From Paludibacterium sp. B53371 (GTDB taxonomy: Bacteria; Pseudomonadota; Gammaproteobacteria; Burkholderiales; Chromobacteriaceae): a stretch of 64,000 nucleotides of DNA. The stretch spans positions 1,550,001 through 1,614,000 of the forward strand of contig NZ_CP069163.1 of assembly GCF_018802765.1 (NCBI RefSeq). Reading direction: 5' to 3'. The translations under genes were made by a program, and so were the position numbers. The notes under the pieces were generated by a model. That model did not search any database. It saw only the letters and a program-made list of their open reading frames with translations, and had not been told where the DNA came from. Each line of letters starts with the position of its first letter. Within the stretch, counting starts at the first letter, position 1. Of this stretch, positions 28,578 to 37,629 are shown one piece after another.

Positions 28578-30194
28578 TCAGAAGCGGTATTGCGCCAGCG
28601 TGGTCATCTGGTTCTGCGCCAACTGATCCAGCTCGCGCGCACTGTCCAGGGTGACGGCCGCCGCCGCATGGGCCGCTTCCGACATACGGGCAGTCTGTTC
28701 CACCTGCTGGGCGATGACGTTGCTGGCCCCTCCTTGCTCCTGAATCGCTTCGGCAATGGCGCTCATGCTGCGCGTGGTCGTGCTGGCACTCTCGCCGATG
28801 CGGCGAATGGCCTGATCGGCCTGGTCGGCACGACTGACGCCGGACTCCACCAGTTCAGCCGCCGTTTGCATCTGCTCGGTGGCGTGGCGCGAGCTTTCCA
28901 CCATGGTGGCAATGGTCTGCGAGATTTCCTGGGTGGAAATGGCGGTGCGTTCGGCCAGTTTGCGCACCTCGTCGGCCACCACGGCAAACCCGCGCCCCTG
29001 CTCGCCGGCGCGTGCGGCCTCGATGGCCGCATTCAGGGCCAGCAGATTGGTCTGATCCGCGACCTCCCGAATGACCTGAATCACCGAGCTGACCTGCGCG
29101 CTGTAGCCGACCATTTCTTCAATGCTGGCGGCCGAGGTCTTGACCGCCCTCGAGATACTGCGGATGTCGTCAATGGTGTGGCCAATGATGGAGGAACCCT
29201 CATCCACCAGTGAGGCGGCCGCCTTGACCTCCTCGCGTGCCAGACGGGCCTGTTCGGCAACATGGTTGACGCTGACGGTGACCTGTTCGACGGTGGCGGC
29301 CATGCTGGCGGCGGTTTCGCTCTGCGTTTGCGAGGTGCTTGAGACCTGGTCGGCGGTCTCGGCCAGGCGGCGGGCGGCCACGGTCACCTGCTGGGCGCCA
29401 TCACTCAGGCTGCGCAGATTCTGCTGCAGCCGGTCCAGCAGTCCGTTGAAGGCCATGGCCGTCAGTCCGATTTCGTCGCGGCGCAGAACCTGTGCCCGCC
29501 GCGTGAAATCCAGGCTGTGACTGACATCGGCCAGTGTGGTTTCGATACTGCCCAGGCCGCGGCGGATGGTGCGGAACAGGTTGACGGCCAGCAGGCTCGA
29601 CAGCACGAAGCCGGCAACGATCACCACCAGTCCCAGGCCCAGGCCGGTGGCATAGGCGACATTGTTTTGCGCGGCCAGTGCCTCGGCCTGGTCGTAGTTG
29701 AACTTGGCGTGCTTGTCGAGGGTTTTCATCAGCTTGGCGATGCTGTCCGAGAAGGCGCCCATCAGCAGCGGGCGAGCCTCATCGCTGTGATAGGCGCGCG
29801 ACTGGGTCAGGATTTTCTCGCGCAGCTCGCGCACATCCGCCATGGCGGCCTTGTCGGCCAGCAGCATCTTGCGGTCTTCCTCGTTGGCCACGTCATGCGC
29901 CAGGTAGTCCGCCATGGCCGCATCGAAAACTTTGTCATTGTCGCTGATGACCTGATCCTGCTCCGATTTGGTGCCGCCATCCTGGGCCATGACATGCTTG
30001 AGGGTGGCGCTGCGAATCTCGCTGGCGGCCCGCACGGCGGTGTTCATCACCTTGAGACTGGGGAAGGTATCGTTCTCGACATAGTTGAAGCGGGCTTGCG
30101 CCTGATGGATCTGCCAGACGCCATAGCCGCCGATCAGCAGCAGGGCGCTCAATGCTGTCAGCAGGGTCAGCGATAATTGGCGGATGATGGTCAT
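28578..30194 (-). CDS. Methyl-accepting chemotaxis protein
   Basis: A 538-residue chemoreceptor with an N-terminal membrane helix, a periplasmic four-helix-bundle sensor (about residues 35-190), a second membrane helix ([20 protein letters not shown]), HAMP and a signalling domain with the hairpin [20 protein letters not shown] and [18 protein letters not shown]. The ATG at 30194 has GGGAG about 9 bases upstream and was preferred to a GTG three codons earlier. The ligand cannot be inferred. Confidence 0.92.
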   Translation of the reverse strand: MTIIRQLSLTLLTALSALLLIGGYGVWQIHQAQARFNYVENDTFPSLKVMNTAVRAASEIRSATLKHVMAQDGGTKSEQDQVISDNDKVFDAAMADYLAHDVANEEDRKMLLADKAAMADVRELREKILTQSRAYHSDEARPLLMGAFSDSIAKLMKTLDKHAKFNYDQAEALAAQNNVAYATGLGLGLVVIVAGFVLSSLLAVNLFRTIRRGLGSIETTLADVSHSLDFTRRAQVLRRDEIGLTAMAFNGLLDRLQQNLRSLSDGAQQVTVAARRLAETADQVSSTSQTQSETAASMAATVEQVTVSVNHVAEQARLAREEVKAAASLVDEGSSIIGHTIDDIRSISRAVKTSAASIEEMVGYSAQVSSVIQVIREVADQTNLLALNAAIEAARAGEQGRGFAVVADEVRKLAERTAISTQEISQTIATMVESSRHATEQMQTAAELVESGVSRADQADQAIRRIGESASTTTRSMSAIAEAIQEQGGASNVIAQQVEQTARMSEAAHAAAAVTLDSARELDQLAQNQMTTLAQYRF

Positions 30195-30399
30195 GGCGCG
30201 CACTCCCTGTCGAACGGGGCGCGCCAGCCGGTGGTTGGCAGCCGCTCAGGCGGCCCGCGTCGTGCCGGACGGGCGCGACCAGGGCCGGCTCGTCCGCTTG
30301 TTATTGGTTTGAGTTGTCATGCAATTTGACTATTTATTTATACGTATCCTTGGCGAGACTGCAATAGTGGCCAGGGTAACTGGTTAAAAAAACCACATG

Positions 30400-30894
30400 T
30401 CATGATGTCGGTGTCTGGGCCGCTGCACGCCAGTGCCCGCTTTTGCCGCCTTGTTTCTCCAGCAGCCGGACGCCATCGATCTGCATGCCGCGATCCACGG
30501 CCTTGAGCATGTCGTAGACCGTCAGCAGGCCGGCCATCACGGCGGTCAGTGCTTCCATCTCCACCCCGGTGCGCCCCAGGGTTTCGGTGGTCACGGTCAG
30601 TGTGACGCGGGACAGGGTCTCGTCGATCCCGAAGTCGGCACTGACATGGGTCAGGGCCAGCGGGTGGCACAGCGGAATCAGGTGGGCGGTGTGCTTGCTG
30701 CCCTGAATGGCAGCCAGTCGTGCCACGCCGATGACGTCCCCTTTGCCGGCCCGGCCATCCAGTACCAGGCGCAGGGTGTCCGGCTGCATGCGGATATGGC
30801 CAGTGGCGGTTGCGCTGCGGCGGGTTTCCGGCTTGTCGCCGACGTCGACCATATGCGCCTGGCCAGCTTGATCGAAATGGGTGAGAGAAGACAT
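30400..30894 (-). CDS. moaC: Cyclic pyranopterin monophosphate synthase
   Basis: MoaC converts the 3',8-cyclo-GTP product of MoaA to cyclic pyranopterin monophosphate, the first stable molybdenum-cofactor precursor. The 164-residue protein has [18 protein letters not shown], the conserved [13 protein letters not shown], and [20 protein letters not shown] with the catalytic Lys-Asp region. It is divergent from mobB-moeA. No moaA is in the window. Confidence 0.96.
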   Translation of the reverse strand: MSSLTHFDQAGQAHMVDVGDKPETRRSATATGHIRMQPDTLRLVLDGRAGKGDVIGVARLAAIQGSKHTAHLIPLCHPLALTHVSADFGIDETLSRVTLTVTTETLGRTGVEMEALTAVMAGLLTVYDMLKAVDRGMQIDGVRLLEKQGGKSGHWRAAAQTPTS

Positions 30895-30972
30895 GAATGG
30901 GCCTGTTGAATATAAAATTGGGCTAACATAACGCCTGCGCGCCCGGCCAACAAGTGGCGCGGCGAAGGCGAA

Positions 30973-31473
30973 ATGGACAAGATGCAAAAAACCCTTGGCG
31001 TGATCGGCTGGTCAGGCAGTGGCAAAACCACGCTGATCAGGCAGCTGTTGCCGGCGCTGCAGCGGCGTGGCCTGCGCGTGTCGGTCATCAAGCATACCCA
31101 TCATTCCCTGCAGCTCGATGAACCGGGCAAGGACAGCTATCAGCTGCGACAGGCCGGTGCTGCCGAGGTCATGGTGTTGTCTGCCGGCGGCTGGGCAGTG
31201 TTCGCCGATGTCTCTGCCGAGCCGACGCTCGAAGCCCAGCTGTCGCACCTGTCACCGGTTGACCTGGTGCTGCTGGAAGGGCAGAAGCAGCTGGCCTTGC
31301 CCAAGCTGGAAGTCTACCGGCCGGGCGTCGGCAAGCCGCCGCGTTATCCGGCAGACCCCCGCATCATTGCGGTGGCCAGCGATGCCGCTCTGGACGCGCC
31401 CATTCCCGTGCTGGATCTGAATGATATCGAGGCGGTGGCAGACTTTGTCGCCGACTGGAGCAGAAAGAACTGA
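30973..31473 (+). CDS. mobB: Molybdopterin-guanine dinucleotide biosynthesis protein B
   Basis: MobB is a GTP-binding helper of MobA in attaching GMP to molybdopterin. The 166-residue protein has Walker [12 protein letters not shown] and [20 protein letters not shown]. It opens a five-gene cofactor operon. AAGG lies a few bases before the ATG. Confidence 0.93.
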   Translation: MDKMQKTLGVIGWSGSGKTTLIRQLLPALQRRGLRVSVIKHTHHSLQLDEPGKDSYQLRQAGAAEVMVLSAGGWAVFADVSAEPTLEAQLSHLSPVDLVLLEGQKQLALPKLEVYRPGVGKPPRYPADPRIIAVASDAALDAPIPVLDLNDIEAVADFVADWSRKN

Positions 31474-31475
31474 AC

Positions 31476-31724
31476 ATGATCGTCATCCGCTATTTTGGCG
31501 TATTGAAAGAAACGCTGGGCCTGGAACAGGAACAGCTGGACTGGACGGGCGGCGACTGCCGGCAGTTGCTCAGCCAGCTGCGCGCGCGCGGCCTGGACTG
31601 GCAGGCGGCACTGGCGCCGGGCAAGGTGTTTCGTCTGGTGGTCAACCAGGTGATCGTGCGTGAGGACGGTGCCATTCCGGATGGTGCCGAGGTCGGTATC
31701 CTGCCGCCGGTCACCGGGGGCTGA
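31476..31724 (+). CDS. moaD: Molybdopterin synthase sulfur-carrier subunit
   Basis: An 82-residue beta-grasp protein ending in the diagnostic Gly-Gly (PPVTGG), whose C-terminal thiocarboxylate donates sulfur to cPMP. It lies 2 bases after mobB and ends one base before the moaE start. Confidence 0.94.
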   Translation: MIVIRYFGVLKETLGLEQEQLDWTGGDCRQLLSQLRARGLDWQAALAPGKVFRLVVNQVIVREDGAIPDGAEVGILPPVTGG

Positions 31725-31725
31725 G

Positions 31726-32184
31726 ATGCAGCTGTCGATTCGCGTGGGCGAGGCGCCCTTTGACCTGGCGGCCGAAGAAGCAGCACTGACGGCACTGGCA
31801 GGCGATGCCGGGGCTGTCGTGGCTTTTGTTGGCAAGGTGCGGGGCCTGGATGGACCGCAGCCGCTGAGCTCGATGTTCCTTGAGCATTATCCCGGGGTCA
31901 CGGAAAGCGAAATCACCCGGATCGCCGAGACGGCGGCGCAGCGCTGGCCGGTGCTGGCCTGCCGGGTGGTGCACCGGGTTGGCCATCTGGCCCCGGGGGA
32001 AAACATCGTGCTGGTGCTGATGGCCTCCAGTCATCGCCAGGCGGCCTTCAGTGCCGCCGAATTCCTCATGGACTACCTCAAGACCGAAGCCCCGTTCTGG
32101 AAGCGCGAATGCTTTGCCGACGGCAGCAGTCACTGGGTGGCCGCCAAGGTCAGTGATGACGACGCCTGTCAGCGCTGGCTTTGA
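31726..32184 (+). CDS. moaE: Molybdopterin synthase catalytic subunit
   Basis: A 152-residue MoaE that, with MoaD, inserts two sulfurs into cPMP. Motifs are GAVVAFVGKVRGLD, FLEHYPGVTESEI, VHRVGHLAPGE and FWKRECFADGSSHWV (the active-site Lys region). The ATG at 31726 follows the moaD stop by one base; an in-frame upstream ATG inside moaD gives no family sequence. Confidence 0.95.
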   Translation: MQLSIRVGEAPFDLAAEEAALTALAGDAGAVVAFVGKVRGLDGPQPLSSMFLEHYPGVTESEITRIAETAAQRWPVLACRVVHRVGHLAPGENIVLVLMASSHRQAAFSAAEFLMDYLKTEAPFWKRECFADGSSHWVAAKVSDDDACQRWL

Positions 32185-32818
32185 TCGCCCGCGGCTTGCC
32201 GGCGTGGTGCTGGCAGGCGGAGACGGCCGCCGCATGGGCGGATGCGACAAGGGCTGGCAGATGCTGGGCAGCCGGGCCTTGGTCGAGCACGTCTATGCCC
32301 GGCTGCATCCACAGGTCGATGCGGTCTGGATCAGTGCCAACCGCAGTCTTGAGCGCTATCGCCAGTTCGGCGCGCCGGTCTTCGGCGATGATCCGCAATG
32401 GACCGGCATGGGGCCACTGGCCGGCCTGGCCACGGTGGCAAGCCGTCTGCCCGACACGATCCGGCTGATTCAGCTGGTGCCCTGTGATACCCCCTTGCTG
32501 CCCCTGGATCTGGTCCGGCGCCTGCTGCCGGCGCTGGACGAACCCGCCTGCCTGGCCAGCTATCCACAAACCGAACGCGGACCGGAACCGCTCATGCTGC
32601 TGCTGCGGCGCGAGGCGCTTGCCAGTCTGCCCGATTATCTGCGCGAGGGCGGTCGCAGCCTGCGTGGCTGGTTGACGCAATGTGCGGCACGGACGGTGTA
32701 CTTCGCCGAGCAGGATGCCTTCGCCAACGCCAATGACCCGGCCAGCCTGCAGCAGCTGACGCAGGCCATCGGCCAACTGAACGGCGCGCAATCCGCCGGA
32801 CAAGGAACGACATCATGA
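32156..32818 (+). CDS. mobA: Molybdenum cofactor guanylyltransferase
   Basis: MobA transfers GMP from GTP to molybdopterin, forming the MGD cofactor of DMSO-reductase-family enzymes such as formate dehydrogenase and nitrate reductase. The 220-residue protein has the nucleotidyltransferase loop VLAGGDGRRMGGCDKGW and VPCDTPLLP. The start at 32156 is inside moaE (29-base overlap). The frame is open further upstream but family similarity begins here. It overlaps moeA by 4 bases. Confidence 0.93.
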   Translation: MTTPVSAGFDRPRLAGVVLAGGDGRRMGGCDKGWQMLGSRALVEHVYARLHPQVDAVWISANRSLERYRQFGAPVFGDDPQWTGMGPLAGLATVASRLPDTIRLIQLVPCDTPLLPLDLVRRLLPALDEPACLASYPQTERGPEPLMLLLRREALASLPDYLREGGRSLRGWLTQCAARTVYFAEQDAFANANDPASLQQLTQAIGQLNGAQSAGQGTTS

Positions 32819-34011
32819 TGGATTACTACCAGGCACTGGATGCCCTGGCACAAGCGTTGACCCCGATTGACGGTCAGGAGTCGGTGCCGCTGACCGAGGC
32901 CCGGGGCCGCCGGCTGGCCGAGCCCCTGCTGGCCCGGCTGGATACGCCGGCGTTTGACAATAGCGCCATGGATGGTTACGCCCTGGCCGACCCGCAAGGC
33001 ACCTTGACCCGTTTTGTGCTGCGCGGGCGCACGGCAGCAGGCGATGCACCTGCCGCGGCCCTGCAGCCTGGCGAAGCCTGGCGCATCTTTACCGGGGCGC
33101 CGGTCCCCCCGGGGACCACCGCCGTGGTGGCGCAGGAGAATGCCCGTCTCGACGGGGAGCAACTGCATCTGTCTGCGCCGCTGCCAGCAGGGCGACACAT
33201 TCGGCGTCGGGCCGAAGAATTTGCCGCCGGGGCCACACTGCTGCCGGCAGGAACCACGCTGGGTGCCGCCGCCATCGCGCTGGCAGCCAGTCAGGGCAAT
33301 GCCCGGCTCTCGGTCAGTCGTCCGCTGCGCGTGGCGGTGTTTTCCAGTGGCAACGAGCTCTGCGAGCCCGGCGCGACGCTGACGGCCGGCAAGATTTATG
33401 ACGCCAACCGCTACCAGTTGCTGGCCTGGCTGCGCGCCATGCCGGTGACGGTGGTCGATGGTGGCATCCTGCCCGACGATCTGGCGCAAACCCGGCTGCG
33501 GCTGGCGGCCGTGGCGCAGGAGGTGGATGTCATCCTGACCAGTGGTGGCGCTTCTGTCGGCGAAGAGGATCATCTCAAGGCGGCCCTGATGCAGATCGGG
33601 CGTCTGGATGCCTGGCGTCTGGCCATCAAGCCCGGCAAGCCCTTTGCCTGGGGACGGGTGGGTCAGGCCCATGTCTTTATGCTGCCGGGCAACCCGGTGG
33701 CGACCTTTGTCACCTTTCATCAACTGGTGGCGCCGGCCCTGGGTTATCTGTCCGGCCAGCCGGCCCTGCGCGCCGAATCCTCGCGGGCACGGGCACAGTT
33801 TGCCAGTCGGGGTGAGGAAGCGCGGCGCGAATTCCTGCGCGCCCGCCTGAGTCTGAATGCCGAGGGTGAGCCGCAAGTCAGCCTGCTGGATGGTCAGGGA
33901 TCCGCCATGTTGCGGGCGTGCGCCGAGGCCGATTGTCTGGTGGAGGTGCCGCCGCAGACAGCGGTGGCGCAGGGCGACTGGCTGACTGTCTATCCGCTGC
34001 GCCAGGGGTGA
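32815..34011 (+). CDS. moeA: Molybdopterin molybdotransferase
   Basis: MoeA ligates molybdate to adenylated molybdopterin. The 398-residue protein has FDNSAMDGYALAD, FTGAPVPPGTTAVVAQEN, SSGNELCEPGATLTAGKIYD, SGGASVGEEDH and LPGNPVATFVTF. AAGGAA precedes the ATG-ATG start. Its stop codon directly abuts the stop codon of the convergent gene that follows, with no spacer. Confidence 0.96.
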   Translation: MMDYYQALDALAQALTPIDGQESVPLTEARGRRLAEPLLARLDTPAFDNSAMDGYALADPQGTLTRFVLRGRTAAGDAPAAALQPGEAWRIFTGAPVPPGTTAVVAQENARLDGEQLHLSAPLPAGRHIRRRAEEFAAGATLLPAGTTLGAAAIALAASQGNARLSVSRPLRVAVFSSGNELCEPGATLTAGKIYDANRYQLLAWLRAMPVTVVDGGILPDDLAQTRLRLAAVAQEVDVILTSGGASVGEEDHLKAALMQIGRLDAWRLAIKPGKPFAWGRVGQAHVFMLPGNPVATFVTFHQLVAPALGYLSGQPALRAESSRARAQFASRGEEARREFLRARLSLNAEGEPQVSLLDGQGSAMLRACAEADCLVEVPPQTAVAQGDWLTVYPLRQG

Positions 34012-34542
34012 TCAGGCGGCCTGACGTTCGCTCGCCAGGGCGGTGACAAAACCGTTTTGTTCGTAGCTGGCGCTGATGGCAGCCAGTCTGTCCGGTTGCT
34101 GTCCCAGCTCGTCCGGCAGCAGGATGCCAATGCGGCAGGGCAGCCCCAGCCGGGTCAGAATGTCGCGGAAGACTGTGCCATGGCCGCTCTGGACGCCATC
34201 GATCAGTGCCATGCTGACCGGCAGGTAGACCAGTTGCCGGGCGTTGACCCGGCCGGACAGATTGAGCAGGTGAATCGAGCGCGCAAAGCGATCGAGCACC
34301 ACTGCCGTCTCGCTGGCACGGCACAGGGCAATGACATCGGCTTCACGCACCGTCTGCCCGCCGGGGGCGCGATAGCGCGTGCGGGCCAGCCAGCTGTCCT
34401 CGCCCAGCGGCAGCATTTCACTTTCAATGCGGTGTTTCAGAAACAGGCCGGCGTAGCCGCCCTGGCCGTCCGCCACAATGGGGAAATGGCTGAAGTACTG
34501 CGCTTGTACCCGTTCGGCAAAATGCATCAGGCGTTCGTCCAT
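34012..34542 (-). CDS. Degenerate EAL-like protein
   Basis: A 176-residue soluble protein. The order of segments (FSHFPIVADGQGGYAGLFLK, ALCRASETAVVLDRFARSIH, RQLVYLPVSMALIDGV, HGTVFRDILTRLGLPC) looks like the first two thirds of an EAL phosphodiesterase fold. The catalytic E-A-L, the N and the D-D motifs are absent, so it should be a non-catalytic binding or regulatory protein. It overlaps the upstream DUF2325 gene by 16 bases and is convergent with moeA. The fold assignment is inference and needs a profile search. Confidence 0.55.
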   Translation of the reverse strand: MDERLMHFAERVQAQYFSHFPIVADGQGGYAGLFLKHRIESEMLPLGEDSWLARTRYRAPGGQTVREADVIALCRASETAVVLDRFARSIHLLNLSGRVNARQLVYLPVSMALIDGVQSGHGTVFRDILTRLGLPCRIGILLPDELGQQPDRLAAISASYEQNGFVTALASERQAA

Positions 34543-34814
34543 GGCTCGGCTTTCTGCCACTGTGCCCCGGCCTTGCGGCCGCAGAACTCCAGCGGCCAGT
34601 CCTGCCGCTGGGCCTCCTGTCGTACGCGCTTGCACAGATTGTGATTCACATAACCCAGCATGATGACGATCAGGTCGACCTGACGGGGGAAACTGCGGCG
34701 GCAGTCCCCGGTCTTGCGCCCCTGCCAGTGTTCTACCTGATCATAGCCGCGGGCGGCCAACTGGCGCCTCACGGTTTCCACGGTATCGCCGCCGACAATC
34801 AGTGCTTTCATCAT
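34527..34814 (-). CDS. DUF2325 family protein
   Basis: A 95-residue protein with the DUF2325 pattern: KALIVGGDTVETVRRQLAA (Rossmann-like start), HWQGRKTGDCRRSFPRQVDL and IMLGYVNHNLCKRVRQEA. The family is widespread and uncharacterised. GGGAG lies about 6 bases before the ATG at 34814. It overlaps the EAL-like gene, so the two are probably translated together. Confidence 0.75.
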   Translation of the reverse strand: MMKALIVGGDTVETVRRQLAARGYDQVEHWQGRKTGDCRRSFPRQVDLIVIMLGYVNHNLCKRVRQEAQRQDWPLEFCGRKAGAQWQKAEPWTNA

Positions 34815-34836
34815 GCTGCTCCCGGTCATGTAGGCC

Positions 34837-35832
34837 TTACTGCGCCTGGATCTGGTCGAAGATGCCGCCGTCGTTGAAGTGTTTGGCCTGAGTGCTGCGC
34901 CAGTCACCGAAGGTGCTCTTGAAGGTGAACAGCTTCAGTTTGGGGAACTGGTTGGCGTAACGCGCGGCGATGGCTTTGTCCAGCGGACGGTAGTAGTGCG
35001 CGGCTACCAGGGTCTGGCCTTGCGGCGAGTACAGATAATTCAGATAGGCTTCCGCCACTTTGCGGGTACCGTGGGCGTCAACGTTCTTGTCTACCACCGC
35101 TACCGGTGGCTCCGCCAGGATACTTTCCGACGGGGTCACGATCTGAACCTTGTCCGGACCGAGTTCCTTGATGGACAGCAGTGCTTCGTTTTCCCAGGCC
35201 AGCAGTACATCGCCCTGACCGCGCTCGACGAAGGTAATGGTGGCACCACGGGCGCCGGTATCGAGGATCGGTACGTTCTTGTACAGCGCCTTGACGAAGT
35301 TGCGCGCGGCAGTCTCGTTGCCCTTGTTGTGATGCAGGGCATAGCCCCAGGCGGCCAGGTAGTTCCAGCGTGCGCCGCCGGAGGTCTTCGGATTTGGCGT
35401 GATGACCTGAACGCCAGGACGGATCAGGTCATTCCAGTCGCGGATGTTTTTCGGGTTGCCCTTGCGTACCAGGAAGACGATGGTCGAGGTGTAGGGCGAG
35501 CTGTTGTTCGGCAGACGGGCCTGCCAGTTTTTGGCCAGCAGGCCGTTGTCAGCCAGCGTGTCGATGTCGTAACCGAGGGCCAGGGTCGCCACGTCCGCGC
35601 CGATGCCATCCAGAATGGTGCGGGCCTGCTTGGCCGAGCCGCCGTGCGATTGCCGGACGGTGACATCCTGGCCGGTGGTCTTTTTCCAGTAGTCGGCAAA
35701 GGCCTTGTCGTAGCTTTGATAAAGCTCGCGGGTCGGGTCGTAGGAAACATTCAGCAGGGTGGTGGCGGCCTGTGCCGTCACCAGGCTGAAGGCCAGCAAT
35801 ACGCCGGCCAGAACAGGGGATTTGCGGGGCAT
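34837..35832 (-). CDS. sbp: Sulfate/thiosulfate-binding periplasmic protein
   Basis: A 331-residue binding protein with a signal peptide ([23 protein letters not shown]). It shows the sulfate-binding family motifs [50 protein letters not shown] and the C-terminal [20 protein letters not shown]. It is encoded without a permease or ATPase gene, so the CysTWA components must be elsewhere. Confidence 0.93.
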   Translation of the reverse strand: MPRKSPVLAGVLLAFSLVTAQAATTLLNVSYDPTRELYQSYDKAFADYWKKTTGQDVTVRQSHGGSAKQARTILDGIGADVATLALGYDIDTLADNGLLAKNWQARLPNNSSPYTSTIVFLVRKGNPKNIRDWNDLIRPGVQVITPNPKTSGGARWNYLAAWGYALHHNKGNETAARNFVKALYKNVPILDTGARGATITFVERGQGDVLLAWENEALLSIKELGPDKVQIVTPSESILAEPPVAVVDKNVDAHGTRKVAEAYLNYLYSPQGQTLVAAHYYRPLDKAIAARYANQFPKLKLFTFKSTFGDWRSTQAKHFNDGGIFDQIQAQ

Positions 35833-35913
35833 GCGACTCTCCGGACAGTAGGGATGTCTGAGAGTCTAGCCAGATTTTATATTCCAAAGAAATGGTAAAT
35901 TAATATTTTTACA

Positions 35914-35925
35914 TTCCAATTGGAA
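35914..35925. promoter_or_regulatory. Palindrome in the sbp upstream region
   Basis: A perfect 12-base palindrome TTCCAATTGGAA in an AT-rich stretch 82 bases upstream of the sbp start, with another ATTCC half site closer in (at 35881). It is a candidate site for a CysB-type or other regulator; the protein is not known. Confidence 0.35.
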
Positions 35926-35932
35926 ATAAGGT

Positions 35933-36238
35933 TTATTGTGAGGCCGGCGTGGGGAAGCGCTTGACGCGTCGGATCGGAACAACCGTCTTGTTGCCGGAGG
36001 CATCCGTCTTGCGCTGAACCTGCTTCTTGCTGCTCTTCTTGCCGGAAGATTCGGCACGATGGATGTGGACGGGCGGCGCCGCCTCGTCATCATCCAGATC
36101 CATGATGTAGGTCGAATTTCCGCTGGCGCGGTTCTGTACCTGGGCACTGGCATTTTGCGCGCCACCAGGCTTGGGGACGGGCATGGCTTGCGCCGCACCC
36201 AGCACAATCAGCAATGCCGCCGTAATCAGTCTTTTCAC
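35933..36238 (-). CDS. Small exported basic protein, unknown
   Basis: A 101-residue protein starting at a GTG (36238) with AGGA about 9 bases upstream. It begins MKRLITAALLIVLGAAQAMP, a clear Sec signal peptide. The mature part is low complexity: an acidic patch DLDDDEAAP, then a Lys-rich run SSGKKSSKKQVQRKTD. An in-frame ATG at 36274 would add 12 residues. It may be a periplasmic or cell-envelope protein; I do not recognise a family. Confidence 0.55.
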   Translation of the reverse strand: MKRLITAALLIVLGAAQAMPVPKPGGAQNASAQVQNRASGNSTYIMDLDDDEAAPPVHIHRAESSGKKSSKKQVQRKTDASGNKTVVPIRRVKRFPTPASQ

Positions 36239-36603
36239 GGTCGGGTCCTGTGTTGTTTCCGCCGCTGACGGCATGCGTCTGCGGGAGTATCTCTCTAGAT
36301 TTGTGTTCCTTCGGAACACTTGTGCCAAAAATCGGCTTTGATTTGAATGAATTATCGGAAACGGGCTGTCAATCGTCTGTTGGCGGAATGTGTTGATATG
36401 TAATGGAATGTACATGCGGCGGGGCGCGGCTTCAGGACGAGCCAGCGGGCTTGCCGGGTGGCAATGCTTGCTTTCACTGCCGGAATCGCCGATACCGAAT
36501 AAATGTCGCGAACATGTTGAGCCATGGCCATCAGGGGAGGTCATGCCGCCGGATCGCGTTCCGGAGTCGATTGCCGGCCAGCCCGGCTTTGAAACGGTAC
36601 TTT
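36239..36603. other. Intergenic region with a UUCG-type hairpin
   Basis: 365 bases without a convincing gene, between a minus-strand exported protein and a plus-strand GAF gene, so it should hold both promoters. A stable hairpin GTGTTCCTTCGGAACAC (36303-36319) with a C(UUCG)G loop is the only clear element. Short open frames here are GC-driven. Confidence 0.6.
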
Positions 36604-37623
36604 ATGCTGCCTGCCCCCATTCCTGATAACGAGTCTCTGCGCCTAGCAGCGCTGGATTCCTTTGACTTGCTCGATACCCCTGCCGAAGAGCGTTTCGACC
36701 GGCTGACGCGGGTGGCTGCCCACGCCCTGTCGATGCCGATGGCGCTGATCACCTTCGTGGCCAGTGACCGACAGTGGTTCAAGTCGCGTGTGGGGTTGAC
36801 GCAGGCCCAAACCCCGCGTGACTGGTCATTCTGTGCCCATGCCATTCTGCTGGACGAGCCGCTGGTGGTGCCTGATACCCGGCTGGATGAGCGCTTCTAT
36901 GACAATCCCATGGTGCGTGATGCGCCGGCCATTCGTTTCTATGCCGGTGTGCCCTTGAGGCTGGCCTATGGTGTCAAGATCGGCACGCTGTGCGTGATGG
37001 ACACCCGCCCGCGAACCCTGAGCGAAGGGGAGCTGGCCATCCTGCTGGACCTGGCACGCGTGGTGGAAGAAACCGTACAGCAGGACCGCATGACGCTGGC
37101 GCGGCCGAGTGAATTCGGTTTGCTGGCCAGCGCGCAGCGCGCGTCGCTACTCGATGCGGTCACGGGCTGCTGGAACCGGGCCGGCTTCGAGGCGCTGCTG
37201 CAAGCCGAAGTCGAGCATGCGCGCCAGCACGATCTGCCTTTTGCCATGCTGTTGCTCTCCGTCGAGCCAACCGGCATTCAGGATGAGCTGGTGATGGCGG
37301 AGGTCGCCAGCCGTTTGCGGCGGGTCGTACAGGGGGTGGGGACGGTGGCGCGTTTTGCGCCGGAGTGTTTCGTCCTGCTGGTGTCGCCTTGTGATCGTCC
37401 CATGCTGGGAAGGGTGCAGCGCCGGGTGCGCACGGCGGTGCAGGATCGGCACTTGGCCATCGCCGGGCGTGAACATCTCAACGTCAGCACCGGCGCGGCG
37501 GTCGTCTCGCGGCCGGGCTTCGATGTGGCGCTGGCCCTGGTCGATGCCGACCGGCGTCTGCGTCAGGCACGACAGCGTGCCGCCAGCAGCCGGGCGAGCG
37601 AGGACCCGGCTCGGGAGGGGTGA
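36604..37623 (+). CDS. GAF domain protein with degenerate GGDEF domain
   Basis: A 339-residue cytosolic protein. The N-terminal part (RLAALDSFDLLDTPAEERFD, then DRQWFKSRVGLTQAQTPRDW, WSFCAHAILLDEPLVVPDT) is the GAF domain commonly fused to diguanylate cyclases. The C-terminal half begins DAVTGCWNRAGFEALL like a GGDEF domain, but the active site reads GTVARFAPECFVLLV with no GG(D/E)EF, so no cyclase activity is expected. The start at 36604 is where family similarity begins; no good ribosome binding site is seen. Its stop is 6 bases from the convergent trpE stop. Confidence 0.72.
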   Translation: MLPAPIPDNESLRLAALDSFDLLDTPAEERFDRLTRVAAHALSMPMALITFVASDRQWFKSRVGLTQAQTPRDWSFCAHAILLDEPLVVPDTRLDERFYDNPMVRDAPAIRFYAGVPLRLAYGVKIGTLCVMDTRPRTLSEGELAILLDLARVVEETVQQDRMTLARPSEFGLLASAQRASLLDAVTGCWNRAGFEALLQAEVEHARQHDLPFAMLLLSVEPTGIQDELVMAEVASRLRRVVQGVGTVARFAPECFVLLVSPCDRPMLGRVQRRVRTAVQDRHLAIAGREHLNVSTGAAVVSRPGFDVALALVDADRRLRQARQRAASSRASEDPAREG

Positions 37624-37629
37624 GGCCCC

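Noticed and set aside
30360-30405. GGTT-TTTTT-AACC hairpin after moaC
   Set aside because: Stem of only four bases; too weak for a terminator.
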